Origin: Leidyana gryllorum EB-2025a
Lineage: Eukaryota > Apicomplexa
DNA length: 64,000 bases
Direction of reading: 5' to 3'
Assembly (NCBI GenBank): GCA_048772705.1
Contig: JBLWGC010000115.1
Location: 1 to 64,000, forward strand
The translations under genes and the position numbers were made by a program. How positions within the stretch are numbered: position 1 is the stretch's first letter; each line of letters starts with the position of its first letter. The notes under the pieces were generated by a model. That model had not been told where the DNA came from. It did no database searches and saw only the letters and a list, made by a program, of their open reading frames with translations. Below, piece by piece: positions 54,999 to 64,000 of the stretch.

Positions 54999-57230
54999 CT
55001 ACACTTTTCTACAACCGAAGTTCCGGCCTCCGAGAGCCGCCCCAAATCTAAGCAGCAGGAGTATCAGGACAATTGACACGAGCAGCTTACCTATACTCTG
55101 GCCCACTCCCCCTTGATCATGTTTTCTTCTAGTGCTATCACCAGGATAGGATACCTGGACCATCTCTTTCGTGGCTCGGGCACGTGCGGCTGCTGCTTGT
55201 GCCTGCGGGTGGGTGCATTTATCTGCAACAAGTGTTTGTGACTCACACTCCAAGGTGTCTCCTTGCGTCTGGCCAATATTTTCTTCCTAGACTCGTCAAA
55301 GGAGCGACGGTAGCGATCCACAAGGGCCCGTTGACCACCCGGTTTATCAGCGTTGACCTGTTTGAGCAGGACGCTGGAGAGCGGCAGATTTGCCTGGCGT
55401 CTGCTGAGTGCGAAGTCCTGGCGTTGTTCTTCATTCCGTCTTCTTTCGTCTTCCAACTCCTTTGCTTGGCGTTCTGCCAGTTCCTCGAGTGCCTTGTTAC
55501 TGCAAGCAAGAGTGCGTGCGTGTGTGTGATCGTTGTATTATGGCCGGCCTTACTCTTGTTCTCTGAATTGTTCTCGTTGTTCACGTTCGGCCCTCAATTT
55601 GAGTTCCTGAACTTGCAGATCAAACTCGGCCTGTCGTTGATCGACTTCGGGCTCCTTGGGCAGCAACCCCTGTATCGCAGCCAACAATTCCGCCTGTCCG
55701 CCTGCCGCATACTCCTCCTCCCTCTTCCGTTGAGCCTTTTCCTTCTCGGCTTTGGCCAGAGCCTTATTCAATGAGTCGCTGTCAGACTGTTGTTCGTGAA
55801 TTTGCGCCTGATCATCATAGTACATCCCGTTAAACTCGTTGTGGTAATGCGGCTGGGGCATATAGAACCCATGTTGGGGAGCGGCGAGTGGTGGTTGTTC
55901 TGCTGGAGTGTCGACGGGGAGGGGGAGAATTTGTACAGCTCCTCGTGATTGGAGAAAAATCACTGGACTCTCGACTGCCTACAAAGTGTCAGAACCTTCG
56001 TCGACTGGAAGTTATATTATTGCACCAAAGCAAGAAAACAAACACTATGCAACTGTATTCACCTGCTCAATCGCAAGTCGTCGTGCTTCTGCGTTCGAGC
56101 TCGACCCTTCTTCTTCAGTCGTGGGCTCAGCGGCAGCAGGGGTCGCTTGCACTTCACCAGTCGCCTCGGCGACAGTCAGCTGGGGCTCGCCACTGGGCTG
56201 AGGTGCAGAGGTGGTCGGCTGAGGCTCGGCAATCGCATCCACACAATCCATTGCCAGGACGTCGACGGAGAAGTCCTTCCCATTCACTGTCACATGTTCT
56301 CTGCTCTCCGGAATCACTTGACAGGCGCAGTTCAGTTTCTTTCGAGCGCTCCACGAACCAACGGTCTGATTTGACTCGTCTTTGTCCTGACCTTTCAGCA
56401 CAATCTTGGCTGGCTCATGTTCGATCAGCACCACCTCCACCACCGCTTGCGGTGGCACAGCGTCCATGTCAAAGAAAGCACCGTCTATAGCCTCAATGGG
56501 CCCTTCCTGCAAGCGTCGTCGAGTAGCGGGAGGCAGAGTCTCTTCGGCAACCTCCAAAGTGGTGGACGACGACTCGGCCGCAGAAGTGTCCTCCTCACCC
56601 TCGACTTCGCCTTCTGTGCCGTCAGAATCGATTTGAGCGGGTAGCGTCTCGGGCGCGATAGTGCTTTGAGAAGCATCAGACGGAGGAGTACTACTTATCG
56701 CCCCGGGAGGAGAAGAAGTCGTCGTCGTTGACTTTGATCCCGGTGTGGGTGCCAACGCCGCTATCCCAATGCACTTGTCCAGCCCTCCGACGATCTTGAT
56801 GAAGTTCTCGGCATCAGTCACATCCACCCGCGGAGCCATCAATAATCTGGTCAACTTGAGCGACGTTCCCACCTTCTCTGTCATCGATTTGAGCGTGTCA
56901 GAGAGAGCAGCTCTGTCTCCCCCAAAGTCAAAAGCTCTTCGAACAAATCCCAAATCCGTATCACCCAGAGCAAACTGCCCGACCTCTCCCATGAAATTCT
57001 GTTGTGCAATCACATCGCTGTCATCGTCCACAGACTTGTCATCGACCTGAGCCTCGCCCGTTGAGAAAAGCGTCTCACTCCAATATCGTTTCGGGAGCCG
57101 AAGGAATGTAGAATCCAATGTTTCCTGATTAGCAAACATGACTAGTGTGCGCCTTCCAGGAACGCCAGAAACCTACCCGGTCAGGCGCCGCCAGTACGGC
57201 CGAGGTACTAACCAGCAGAGCAAGCCACAT
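54999..57230 (-). CDS. Signal peptide / coiled coil / C-terminal membrane protein
   Basis: Five exons, 57230-57177, 57124-56063, 55978-55554, 55499-55247 and 55202-54999, give 665 residues. The first exon is just a signal peptide, MWLALLVSTSAVLAAPDR. The ectodomain has a Thr/Ser/Glu-rich middle (STTTTSSPPGAISSTPPSDA), a Cys pair region (LNCACQVIPESREH) and SVDVLAMDCVDAI. Exon 3 and 4 encode a charged coiled coil (NKALAKAEKEKAQRKREEEY, LEELAERQAKELEDERRR). A membrane segment LLVSIVLILLLLRFG lies near the end with a short tail. It looks like a type I surface or secretory-organelle protein. The 84 bp intron and the exon 5 acceptor are the least certain. Confidence 0.68.
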
Positions 57231-57338
57231 GGTCAATAAACTTTGGTCAAGTGTGTGTGATCAGGGTGCACGCCGGTAGATCATCTGACAAGTTGTAAAA
57301 AAAAACTTCAATGTCTTGAAGTTCGATAATTGAAGGCA

Positions 57339-59267
57339 ATGCTCATTAGGCAGAAACCTTCCAGGTCCAGTGCGGCCACGAGTAAATGGGCCGCTATACT
57401 GAGCTCTGCGTTGCCCCCGTGGAACCCTCAACAGATGATGGAGTATGGGGAGCCCGTCAACGCCAAACAGGCCGAGTTGGCACGCCAAATAAACTTACAG
57501 GACCAACGAGACGCGAGACTGTACCAACAAACTCAGGCAGTTCAAGCTGCTCTCCAAGCCTTCAAGCCAAAGATCAGCAAAAGGGGGAAGAAGCGGAGAA
57601 GCTTCTTCGATACCGATCACCAACAGATGTTGCGCTGGGAGGAGAAAAACCTCGAATTGGCACGGAAGGTCGCTAAGATTGGAAAGTATCCCATTTTCCG
57701 GAGCGACAAACAGTCCATCGCGATATTGTTGCGAGACGAGCCTTCAGACATGGCGAAGCCCAGGGCCCGTGACGGCACTGGCGCTGAGGGCTCCAAACTC
57801 ACCATCACATATAACAAGGAGAGTGACGATTGGAGAAAAATGAGCGAGGGTTACAAGTGTTTGATGTGGTTCTTGGAGAACCCGGCGAGGCGGATCCAGC
57901 TCCAAAAGTACACAGATGCTGCAGTTCGCTTCTTGGGTGTGCTTTCCCATGTCATCAAGAATGCGCATCCATATTTCTTCATTTTGGCCGATGAGGACCA
58001 AGCCCTTGACCTCTGGGATCACTGGTACCAACAAGCCGCCAAACCGGATGCCTCCGTAATTCGATATCTGGGCTCTACCAACTCGAGTGGTCTGAGCCGG
58101 CTGGCACACATGTCTCAATTGAACTCCATCAGCGGGATGTTCTTTACTGTGCTCAAATCCAGTCAGGCCGACATGCGTCGGCGGCCAGATCCATATGACG
58201 AGAGCGACATATTGAATTGCATCAAGCTCGCATCCGCCATTCCGGTCTCAAAGGATAAGCAGGTGGCGGTGAAGGAGAGCGTACTAACGCGATTGCAGAG
58301 CATTTTCACTCGATTGCAGAAAATGATCAAGATGGGCAGCAAATCGAAGATCAGCTGGAGCAGTTTTGAAGCCGCCTGCGATGCTCTGACCAATGTACCA
58401 AATCATCGTAACCTGGTAACCATTCTGAAGACAAGTGCTTCGCAACTAGTTCCCGAGCTGCGTTTGTTCGGGGCCGTCTCGCGCGTAATCGCTCATTTGA
58501 ACTGGGCTTACCGGGAGTCAATGTCTGTTACAAATGTTGCAGCACTCTCCAGGGATACAAACGAACCAGTTTCCCGCGGCAAGAAGCGCGACTTTTGTCA
58601 TGCGTTTCACAGATGGTACATGGCCGTCATCCTCCACAATATGCATCTGATGACTAACTCAGAAGACTTGACGATCTTGCAGGAGCTATGCCGTATTCCT
58701 GGAATGTCACAAACCACAGCTTTCCTGGATGCTGTGGCCAAACCCTTGGAAACCAAGGATTACGAATGGCTCCGTCTGCAGCCCACCGGCGCAGCACTCG
58801 AGTATTTTGAAAACAATAACGATCATCATGACATCCGATCTGAAAGATCCTTCCGCCCTCCGCTGGATCGTCCGTTTGATATGGGTAGCAAAGCCCCGGG
58901 CAGGGAACCATCGATAGTGCTCCATGAGCTCTTGGAATTGAAACCCATTGTTGCAGTTCCAACCAATAAGCACGGGATGCACGTGATGCAATATCTGAGC
59001 AATTTACCTTCTGCTTACCGAGGAGACAAATTGGAGAAAGTGACAATCAAATACGACTTGGACGAAGGCTGCTTTGAACAGACCTCCATGCGGACGAGCA
59101 AACCAGTCAAGTTGACGGCTAGGGTTGCAAAAACATCATCAGGAATGAGCACGGGAGGGCCCAAAAGTGCTGAGGAAACAGCCGCGAGCGCATCAGGGTC
59201 GGTAGAATCAACTGAATCGGTCGACGCAGCAACTCTGCTCAGAGAGGCCAGCTCACAGTCCAATTAA
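57339..59267 (+). CDS. Unidentified 642-residue protein
   Basis: This single-exon protein starts at ATG 57339 (the longest frame starts at a TTG nine bases earlier). The N-terminus has a basic, helical region (AELARQINLQDQRDARLYQQ, KPKISKRGKKRRSFFDTDHQ). The rest is a long helical fold with many aromatic residues, for example MSEGYKCLMWFLENPARRI and HAFHRWYMAVILHNMHLMT. The C-terminus is Ser/Thr/Ala-rich and disordered. Composition is that of a conserved soluble protein rather than a secreted one, but no family is recognised. Convergent with the next gene. Confidence 0.68.
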   Translation: MLIRQKPSRSSAATSKWAAILSSALPPWNPQQMMEYGEPVNAKQAELARQINLQDQRDARLYQQTQAVQAALQAFKPKISKRGKKRRSFFDTDHQQMLRWEEKNLELARKVAKIGKYPIFRSDKQSIAILLRDEPSDMAKPRARDGTGAEGSKLTITYNKESDDWRKMSEGYKCLMWFLENPARRIQLQKYTDAAVRFLGVLSHVIKNAHPYFFILADEDQALDLWDHWYQQAAKPDASVIRYLGSTNSSGLSRLAHMSQLNSISGMFFTVLKSSQADMRRRPDPYDESDILNCIKLASAIPVSKDKQVAVKESVLTRLQSIFTRLQKMIKMGSKSKISWSSFEAACDALTNVPNHRNLVTILKTSASQLVPELRLFGAVSRVIAHLNWAYRESMSVTNVAALSRDTNEPVSRGKKRDFCHAFHRWYMAVILHNMHLMTNSEDLTILQELCRIPGMSQTTAFLDAVAKPLETKDYEWLRLQPTGAALEYFENNNDHHDIRSERSFRPPLDRPFDMGSKAPGREPSIVLHELLELKPIVAVPTNKHGMHVMQYLSNLPSAYRGDKLEKVTIKYDLDEGCFEQTSMRTSKPVKLTARVAKTSSGMSTGGPKSAEETAASASGSVESTESVDAATLLREASSQSN

Positions 59268-59372
59268 ATAAATTAGATCATATGTCAATGATACACCCTG
59301 TAGTATTATACACACACAGACACTATATTATTGTTATGCGATAACCACACATCTCAGATGTTCGTGTGTCTC

Positions 59373-62150
59373 TCAAACTCCGCCAGAGTCTTGACGAGCA
59401 TTCCTCCGCGCCCAGCGTTTCACACGCGGCTGCGGATCATCTTCACCACCGCTCGTTCCCGGTTTTCCGTCGTGAACTATAGTTGGGGGGAGAGTTGGGG
59501 CAGGGAGCGGCTGTGTTTCAATGGGAGCGATCGATGCCGCTCTCTCGCGTTCATAATCCAGAGCTTTCTGCCAAGAGTCCCAGAATAAACTCTTGCGTTG
59601 CATCGCTTGATGAGTGGCAGAATCTCGAGTAAATGCTTTCAAACTAGCAGCGTCGGTGGGGGGCACCTTGAGCAAATAAATGGTGGGATGAATTGGCAGC
59701 CCCTGCGAACGTTTATCAAGAAAGCAACAATGAGAAGCTGTCCCTACGGTTGTGGTGGCGACAATTCGAGCCTCCGGTGTTTGTCGGAAGTGGATGCGTC
59801 CGCTTTCATCGAGTGGGCACTGAAAGCGGGCGGTTGAATGCGTTTCCACAGTTACTGAGGTATTGCCATGGGGGGCAACAGCTACGGAGGCGTCAAAGAA
59901 AAGTTCCGATCTGTCCTGGGCCACATGCTGTCCGCTCAGTTCGATCATTCCTCCCACTTCGGAACGTTGTTGGCATCGTCCACCCCAATGTACCACACTT
60001 CCGCCCTGAGCTAACACATGGTCGAACCGTGGGCCCGCCTTGTAAGATCCCTCAATGTCCACCACGCTATGATCGGACACATCCATTCCCTTCGCGAGGC
60101 GGAAGTCTGTGTTAGCCATCACCTCCAGGGTTGAACGGCCCGAAACCAGGACCCAGTCAGCTTCGAAGAGCCCTGTACCCAGGAGCACACGGGAAGTCTG
60201 GCTGAGCTCCAGCAATCCAATCCGCACTGTGTCCACTCCCACACCTCGCAAGAGACTTCCACTCTCCAGAGTGACCATTTTGCCCGGGGAGAAAGATGAT
60301 TGAGTGGATCCAGGTGAGCGAAGTAGATCGAATTTGGTTTGGCCCTTGAGAACCAGAGCGTGTTTGGAGTCGTGTGTCTTCCAACTACCCGCAGCAGCCG
60401 TACTCTGCGACAATATTGTCACCATGGGCTTCTTGGAGTCAGTAATGGCATTGGCGAATATCCGCCTGCCTCCCAAGACGATGCCTTCCGTCACTTTCAT
60501 TGAGCTTTTCTGTATCATGAGGACCGGTTGCTCTTGGATACATGCCATTGGGGTTGACTTTACCGCATCCGGCAAGATAACAGGGTGCCGTGGAGTTGAG
60601 AAGTCGTGACTGCGGATACGCATCTCTCCACTGACTTCAATTGAAGACTGCTGGTCGAGAATGACACTGCATCCAACGTTGACGGCCGGAACGTTCAGAC
60701 TCGCACCGTTCTTGGCTTTGATATCCTCGCCAACAGTCAGAGTGGAGCGATAGCCATTCATCAGAATACTCGAATAATTGGACAGGAGGAGCGCTCCTGT
60801 GTTGACATTACCTTCGAAACATGTGACTTCGGCGCCGTCGTCAGCGACCAAATACTCCAGAATTGTCAGTGCTTTGTTTACATAGACCTTCGCATTGTCA
60901 TAAGCCTCGATCGACAGCACCTCGAGAGCGTGACCAAACAGCAAGTCACCGCCAGACACCATCGCGAGGTCCTTAATTAGGGACGATCGGATCACACTCA
61001 GAGTGCCAGCGTCAGCCACCGCAACGTCAAACGCTTGGAGAGACCCCCCGACCGTCAGGGCGGCTCCAGTGGTCACCTTGACCAGTTCCTTGGCATCCAA
61101 CGTACCCTGCAGGCCTACAGTACTGCCTTCCATTACCGCAAGGTTCGCTACCGAGAGCACACTGTCTTCCCCTGATACGAAAGCTGAGCTGCTGGCAAGA
61201 AGAGCCATGTCTCCGTTGTTACCATCCTCGTCAGCTACCATGACAGAGGAACAGCGACTAAGCCACATCGAGCCCTTATCGAGTCCAACAGTGCGAATTA
61301 CAGTTCGGCCGAATGTGAAAAGAGCAGCATTATTACGCATGAAGAGCATTCCGCGAGGCATAAATAGAGCTTCAGGCAACTTGGGGGATCGATGCTCACA
61401 GAGAAAGTCGTCTCGTGCCGGGTAGGCAGGTAGAATGCTCATGGGAGGAACGGGCAAAGACGACCGGCCATCGAGGTGCTGCTGGCCTGATTTACGTAGT
61501 CTCACTTTACTCAGTCGCGCATATGTATCAGAGGCAGGCGGCTCGGGCGTGGGCGGGAGACCACTGAGGCCGAGGAAGCTGGCCACGCCCGAGGCCAGGG
61601 AGCTCGCACTATCCATTGTGATTGATGTGGCAAATATCGATCCGAGCACTGTGACATGCCCGGAGACCAGGAGAGAAGCCGCAGGTAGAAATATGGAGCC
61701 TCCATCTCCAAAGCACACAGGCTTGTCACTTGTGCGGCTGCGAGTACATCTCTCGCGGGCAAAGATGCTCAATCGGCTGGTTGTAACTTCGTGGGCAGCA
61801 GCTTCGGAAAAATCTTCAAAGACGGATGTATTGGCGGCTGTCACGATGGTCAGCCGCCCGCGCACCACGAGATTGCCGCAAATGGTTAGATCCTCATTGA
61901 CGAGAAAGGCAGGACAGGCCGGATCGTTCCAGATCTCGGCCGCATCCTTTGAATTACCGTACGCTTCTTTCAGGTCTGTGTAGGGCTGTCTCAGTAAGTG
62001 CGATAAGACGGGGAATCGGTCCTCGAAGTCACTCTCTAAGAAGGGTGCTTCGAGATGGTCGTGCTGGTGGGGTGATCCCAAGAGCTCATCGACATTGGTT
62101 GATCCGAGCACCACCACAGTTGATATAAACAGACATTTTAATTGACGCAT
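59373..62150 (-). CDS. Large secreted beta-solenoid-like protein
   Basis: This 925-residue protein starts at ATG 62150 with signal peptide MRQLKCLFISTVVVLGSTNV. Most of the chain is short beta-type repeats with alternating Val/Leu/Ile and small residues: LTICGNLVVRGRLTIVTAAN, SLLVSGHVTVLGSIFATSIT, GAALTVGGSLQAFDVAVADA, ASLNVPAVNVGCSVILDQQS. This is the look of a right-handed beta-helix as in bacterial autotransporter and filamentous adhesins. A basic, proline-rich tail without a membrane segment follows. Single exon. It could be a host-surface adhesin or a wall protein. Confidence 0.72.
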   Translation of the reverse strand: MRQLKCLFISTVVVLGSTNVDELLGSPHQHDHLEAPFLESDFEDRFPVLSHLLRQPYTDLKEAYGNSKDAAEIWNDPACPAFLVNEDLTICGNLVVRGRLTIVTAANTSVFEDFSEAAAHEVTTSRLSIFARERCTRSRTSDKPVCFGDGGSIFLPAASLLVSGHVTVLGSIFATSITMDSASSLASGVASFLGLSGLPPTPEPPASDTYARLSKVRLRKSGQQHLDGRSSLPVPPMSILPAYPARDDFLCEHRSPKLPEALFMPRGMLFMRNNAALFTFGRTVIRTVGLDKGSMWLSRCSSVMVADEDGNNGDMALLASSSAFVSGEDSVLSVANLAVMEGSTVGLQGTLDAKELVKVTTGAALTVGGSLQAFDVAVADAGTLSVIRSSLIKDLAMVSGGDLLFGHALEVLSIEAYDNAKVYVNKALTILEYLVADDGAEVTCFEGNVNTGALLLSNYSSILMNGYRSTLTVGEDIKAKNGASLNVPAVNVGCSVILDQQSSIEVSGEMRIRSHDFSTPRHPVILPDAVKSTPMACIQEQPVLMIQKSSMKVTEGIVLGGRRIFANAITDSKKPMVTILSQSTAAAGSWKTHDSKHALVLKGQTKFDLLRSPGSTQSSFSPGKMVTLESGSLLRGVGVDTVRIGLLELSQTSRVLLGTGLFEADWVLVSGRSTLEVMANTDFRLAKGMDVSDHSVVDIEGSYKAGPRFDHVLAQGGSVVHWGGRCQQRSEVGGMIELSGQHVAQDRSELFFDASVAVAPHGNTSVTVETHSTARFQCPLDESGRIHFRQTPEARIVATTTVGTASHCCFLDKRSQGLPIHPTIYLLKVPPTDAASLKAFTRDSATHQAMQRKSLFWDSWQKALDYERERAASIAPIETQPLPAPTLPPTIVHDGKPGTSGGEDDPQPRVKRWARRNARQDSGGV

Positions 62151-62201
62151 CGCGCTACCTATCTAAGTCAGGGGATTTGACCAAAAAGACTGGTGAAAAG
62201 A

Positions 62202-64000
62202 CTACGCGAATCCGGATGCCACCCAGCCTCGAATTATACCAGCCAGAGACGCTGGTAGGTCAGCCATGTCTTTCAGAACGGTATAGTACCGGAAGGGGAA
62301 GTCAGTATTGAGGAAACGCCTATTTAAGGTTGTGATGTCCAGTTTCCCATCGCGATAGAGGGGTTCCTTGATATCATACACACTTCTGTTACATTGCGGT
62401 TTGTCCAGGATGACCAAAACCGGATCCACTCCGATCGACTGGAGCCGCTGGAGTTTGAGGAGGATACCCTGTTTGCTGAAACGCCCATCAGACAGAATCA
62501 GAAGGAGTCGCTTGCCCTGGCCTCCTGAGGCTTGTTCCTCGAACAACTGGAAGGCTCCATCGAAGAGGGTCAGGAGAGCCGAGTTGAAACCGCCCGCGCT
62601 ACTCTCATCGAAAGTGAGCTTATTGATCAAAGCTCTCCCACTGCTTTCGTCCAACGCTTGTCCAAAGTCCAACAGTCTGGAAACCTCCTTCCCGCCGTAA
62701 CCCAACACAGCCAAGTCTCCGGCCTCCAGGCGTCTGAGGGCGAGCGCAATTGCGACCATTGTGGGAACTGCAGCTTCATGCAGGCCCAACTCCCCCATAG
62801 ACGCACTATTATCGACTGCGATACTTATCTGATACTTTCGCTTCGATAGCCGCGTCCTTCTCAACCAGATGGCATCACGACGGAAGTCAGATGCGATGAA
62901 AGCCATCACCTGCTTCATACTCAGCTTTTTACCACTCTTGAAGAACCCTTGATATCGACCCTTGTTGGTGGGCTCCAGCACCATCCGTAACGACTCACAC
63001 AGCTCGGCCGATAGTTGAGACACCTCCTCCTCCAACTCAGACCACGTCCGCCATCTTAGCTCGACTCGAGATCCCGCAGAAACGACCTGATCGTCCGACT
63101 CCTCCTCCTTCTTCGCCACCCCAGCCTTGTTGGCAGTCACACGCGACGAGGGCTTGGCACCAGACTGGTCAGCTGCGTCCTCCGCCTCTTCCATTTCTTC
63201 TTTGACCATTTCTGACTTAACTTCCTCCTCTTCTGGTCCACTGCTGGTGGGAGGCTGCCAGGAGCTGTCGAATTCAGCATTGACGTTCCTTTGCTCTTCT
63301 GTCGTCTCGCTTTGTTGAGGGACGTGATCAGATTGTCTTGCTTGATCTGAACTCCCGTCTACCAACGCTTGACCTATTTGGCCGCTGTTCTCATCTACCA
63401 TCGCTGTGTCTATATCCTGGTCGTTTTGATTGCCGTCTGGGGACGCTCCTGCCTCCTCCATCGCTGCACTGTCAGCTTGGAGCAGCTCGTTGACTTGTCT
63501 TTTGGCTACGTCCGGTGGCTGGTCCAAAGCACCGGGTTGGGCTTTGGTCCGTTGCTGAGCGCCGGACGACCCCTCGCTTGACTGCGAGTGGAGCCCCACT
63601 CGAGCGGACTGTCCACCACCGCTCTGGTCACCACCACCCTCGTTCATCTCAGTTCGGTTCCCGTCTCCGGTCATGGACTGACTCGATGGAGGTGGCAACC
63701 CATCATCTGCGCCTTCTTCAAGACCAGCGTCTGCTCTTCCGTCGGCTCGCTCGTCTTCATTTGTTTGCCCATTCTGGTTCTCTTCACCTTGCAGTGGCTC
63801 GTCTCCCTCCATTGCCTCCTCCTTATGGCCCTCTTCCGTTTCGGTCGGCTCGTTGGGGTTTTGGCCCTCGCCTTCTGGCTCGTCGCCATCCACAGCGTTG
63901 TCCTTTTCATCCATATTGTTGTCGTCGCTGTCGTCAACATCGTCTCCCATAGTATCGGGAATGGCATCATCTTCCATATCGGATTCAGCAGCAATCTCGT
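62202..64000 (-). CDS. MDN1: Midasin (MDN1/REA1), C-terminal part
   Basis: Midasin is a giant AAA+ ATPase that strips assembly factors from pre-60S ribosomes. The visible 599 residues are its end. An acidic Glu/Asp/Gln-rich linker fills the first part, then SELCESLRMVLEPTNKGRYQ and FIASDFRRDAIWLRRTRLSK lead into the VWA/MIDAS domain with VDNSASMGE (the DxSxS metal site) and LLLILSDGRFSKQG. The C-terminus is typical (FPFRYYTVLKDMADLPASLA). An ATG at 63977 is internal: the frame stays open to the window edge with the same acidic composition, so the gene continues beyond it. Confidence 0.9.
   Translation of the reverse strand, partial: EIAAESDMEDDAIPDTMGDDVDDSDDNNMDEKDNAVDGDEPEGEGQNPNEPTETEEGHKEEAMEGDEPLQGEENQNGQTNEDERADGRADAGLEEGADDGLPPPSSQSMTGDGNRTEMNEGGGDQSGGGQSARVGLHSQSSEGSSGAQQRTKAQPGALDQPPDVAKRQVNELLQADSAAMEEAGASPDGNQNDQDIDTAMVDENSGQIGQALVDGSSDQARQSDHVPQQSETTEEQRNVNAEFDSSWQPPTSSGPEEEEVKSEMVKEEMEEAEDAADQSGAKPSSRVTANKAGVAKKEEESDDQVVSAGSRVELRWRTWSELEEEVSQLSAELCESLRMVLEPTNKGRYQGFFKSGKKLSMKQVMAFIASDFRRDAIWLRRTRLSKRKYQISIAVDNSASMGELGLHEAAVPTMVAIALALRRLEAGDLAVLGYGGKEVSRLLDFGQALDESSGRALINKLTFDESSAGGFNSALLTLFDGAFQLFEEQASGGQGKRLLLILSDGRFSKQGILLKLQRLQSIGVDPVLVILDKPQCNRSVYDIKEPLYRDGKLDITTLNRRFLNTDFPFRYYTVLKDMADLPASLAGIIRGWVASGFA

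Noticed and set aside
54943-55050. 35-codon + strand ATG frame after ERH
   Set aside because: Too short, overlaps the 3' end of the opposite-strand membrane protein, and shows no features.

Overview
The window is about 64 kb of a compact eukaryotic nuclear genome, with balanced base composition and roughly 40 genes. Coding sequence fills nearly everything. Introns are tiny (mostly 37-56 bp, GTRAG...CAG), and many intergenic gaps are under 70 bp. Three observations point to an alveolate, most likely an apicomplexan near gregarines or Cryptosporidium. They are an alveolin (inner membrane complex protein), a fused pyruvate:NADP+ oxidoreductase without a transit peptide, and a dense cluster of small secreted proteins. 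The species is not certain. Many good reading frames begin at TTG or GTG when read to their longest extent; I moved starts to ATG. I rebuilt about 40 introns by eye from splice consensus, frame and family conservation; none has transcript support.

Layout. 1-10.3 kb: end of an unidentified gene, an alveolin, a type I membrane protein, two tandem poly(ADP-ribose) glycohydrolase (PARG) genes and the exosome helicase MTR4. 10.4-27.9 kb: about 20 consecutive genes for small secreted proteins in four strand blocks. Nearly all start with a signal peptide. Eight carry a short shared motif R-[S/T]-[A/V]-Q, five to six have an upstream V-P-x-P-V-P element, and six copies of a C-terminal hydrophobic module occur in five proteins. 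This family was pieced together from split exons and is the most interesting part of the window.

27.9-38.5 kb: PRP43/DHX15 helicase, a PIG-X/PBN1-like GPI mannosyltransferase subunit whose tail overlaps the PRP43 start, an unidentified protein, a large J-domain protein, an F-box/LRR-like protein and the KEOPS kinase BUD32. 38.6-51.3 kb: the PFO-CPR fusion (PNO), a large KEKE-rich protein and a TPR-SET protein. 51.3-59.3 kb: an F-box/LRR-like protein, Mediator subunit MED7, a small ORF, ERH, a signal-peptide/coiled-coil/membrane protein and an unidentified 642-residue protein. 59.4-64 kb: a large secreted beta-solenoid-like protein and the C-terminal end of midasin, running off the window.

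The housekeeping genes (MTR4, PRP43, ERH, MED7, midasin, BUD32) concern RNA processing, ribosome assembly and transcription and are not evidently co-functional. The secreted cluster is a lineage-specific exported-protein locus. Gene packing is extreme: same-strand gaps of 2, 4, 11 and 12 bp, one 40 bp coding overlap, one pair of abutting convergent stop codons, and one divergent pair of start codons 17 bp apart. No rRNA, tRNA, CRISPR array, transposon or viral element was recognised.
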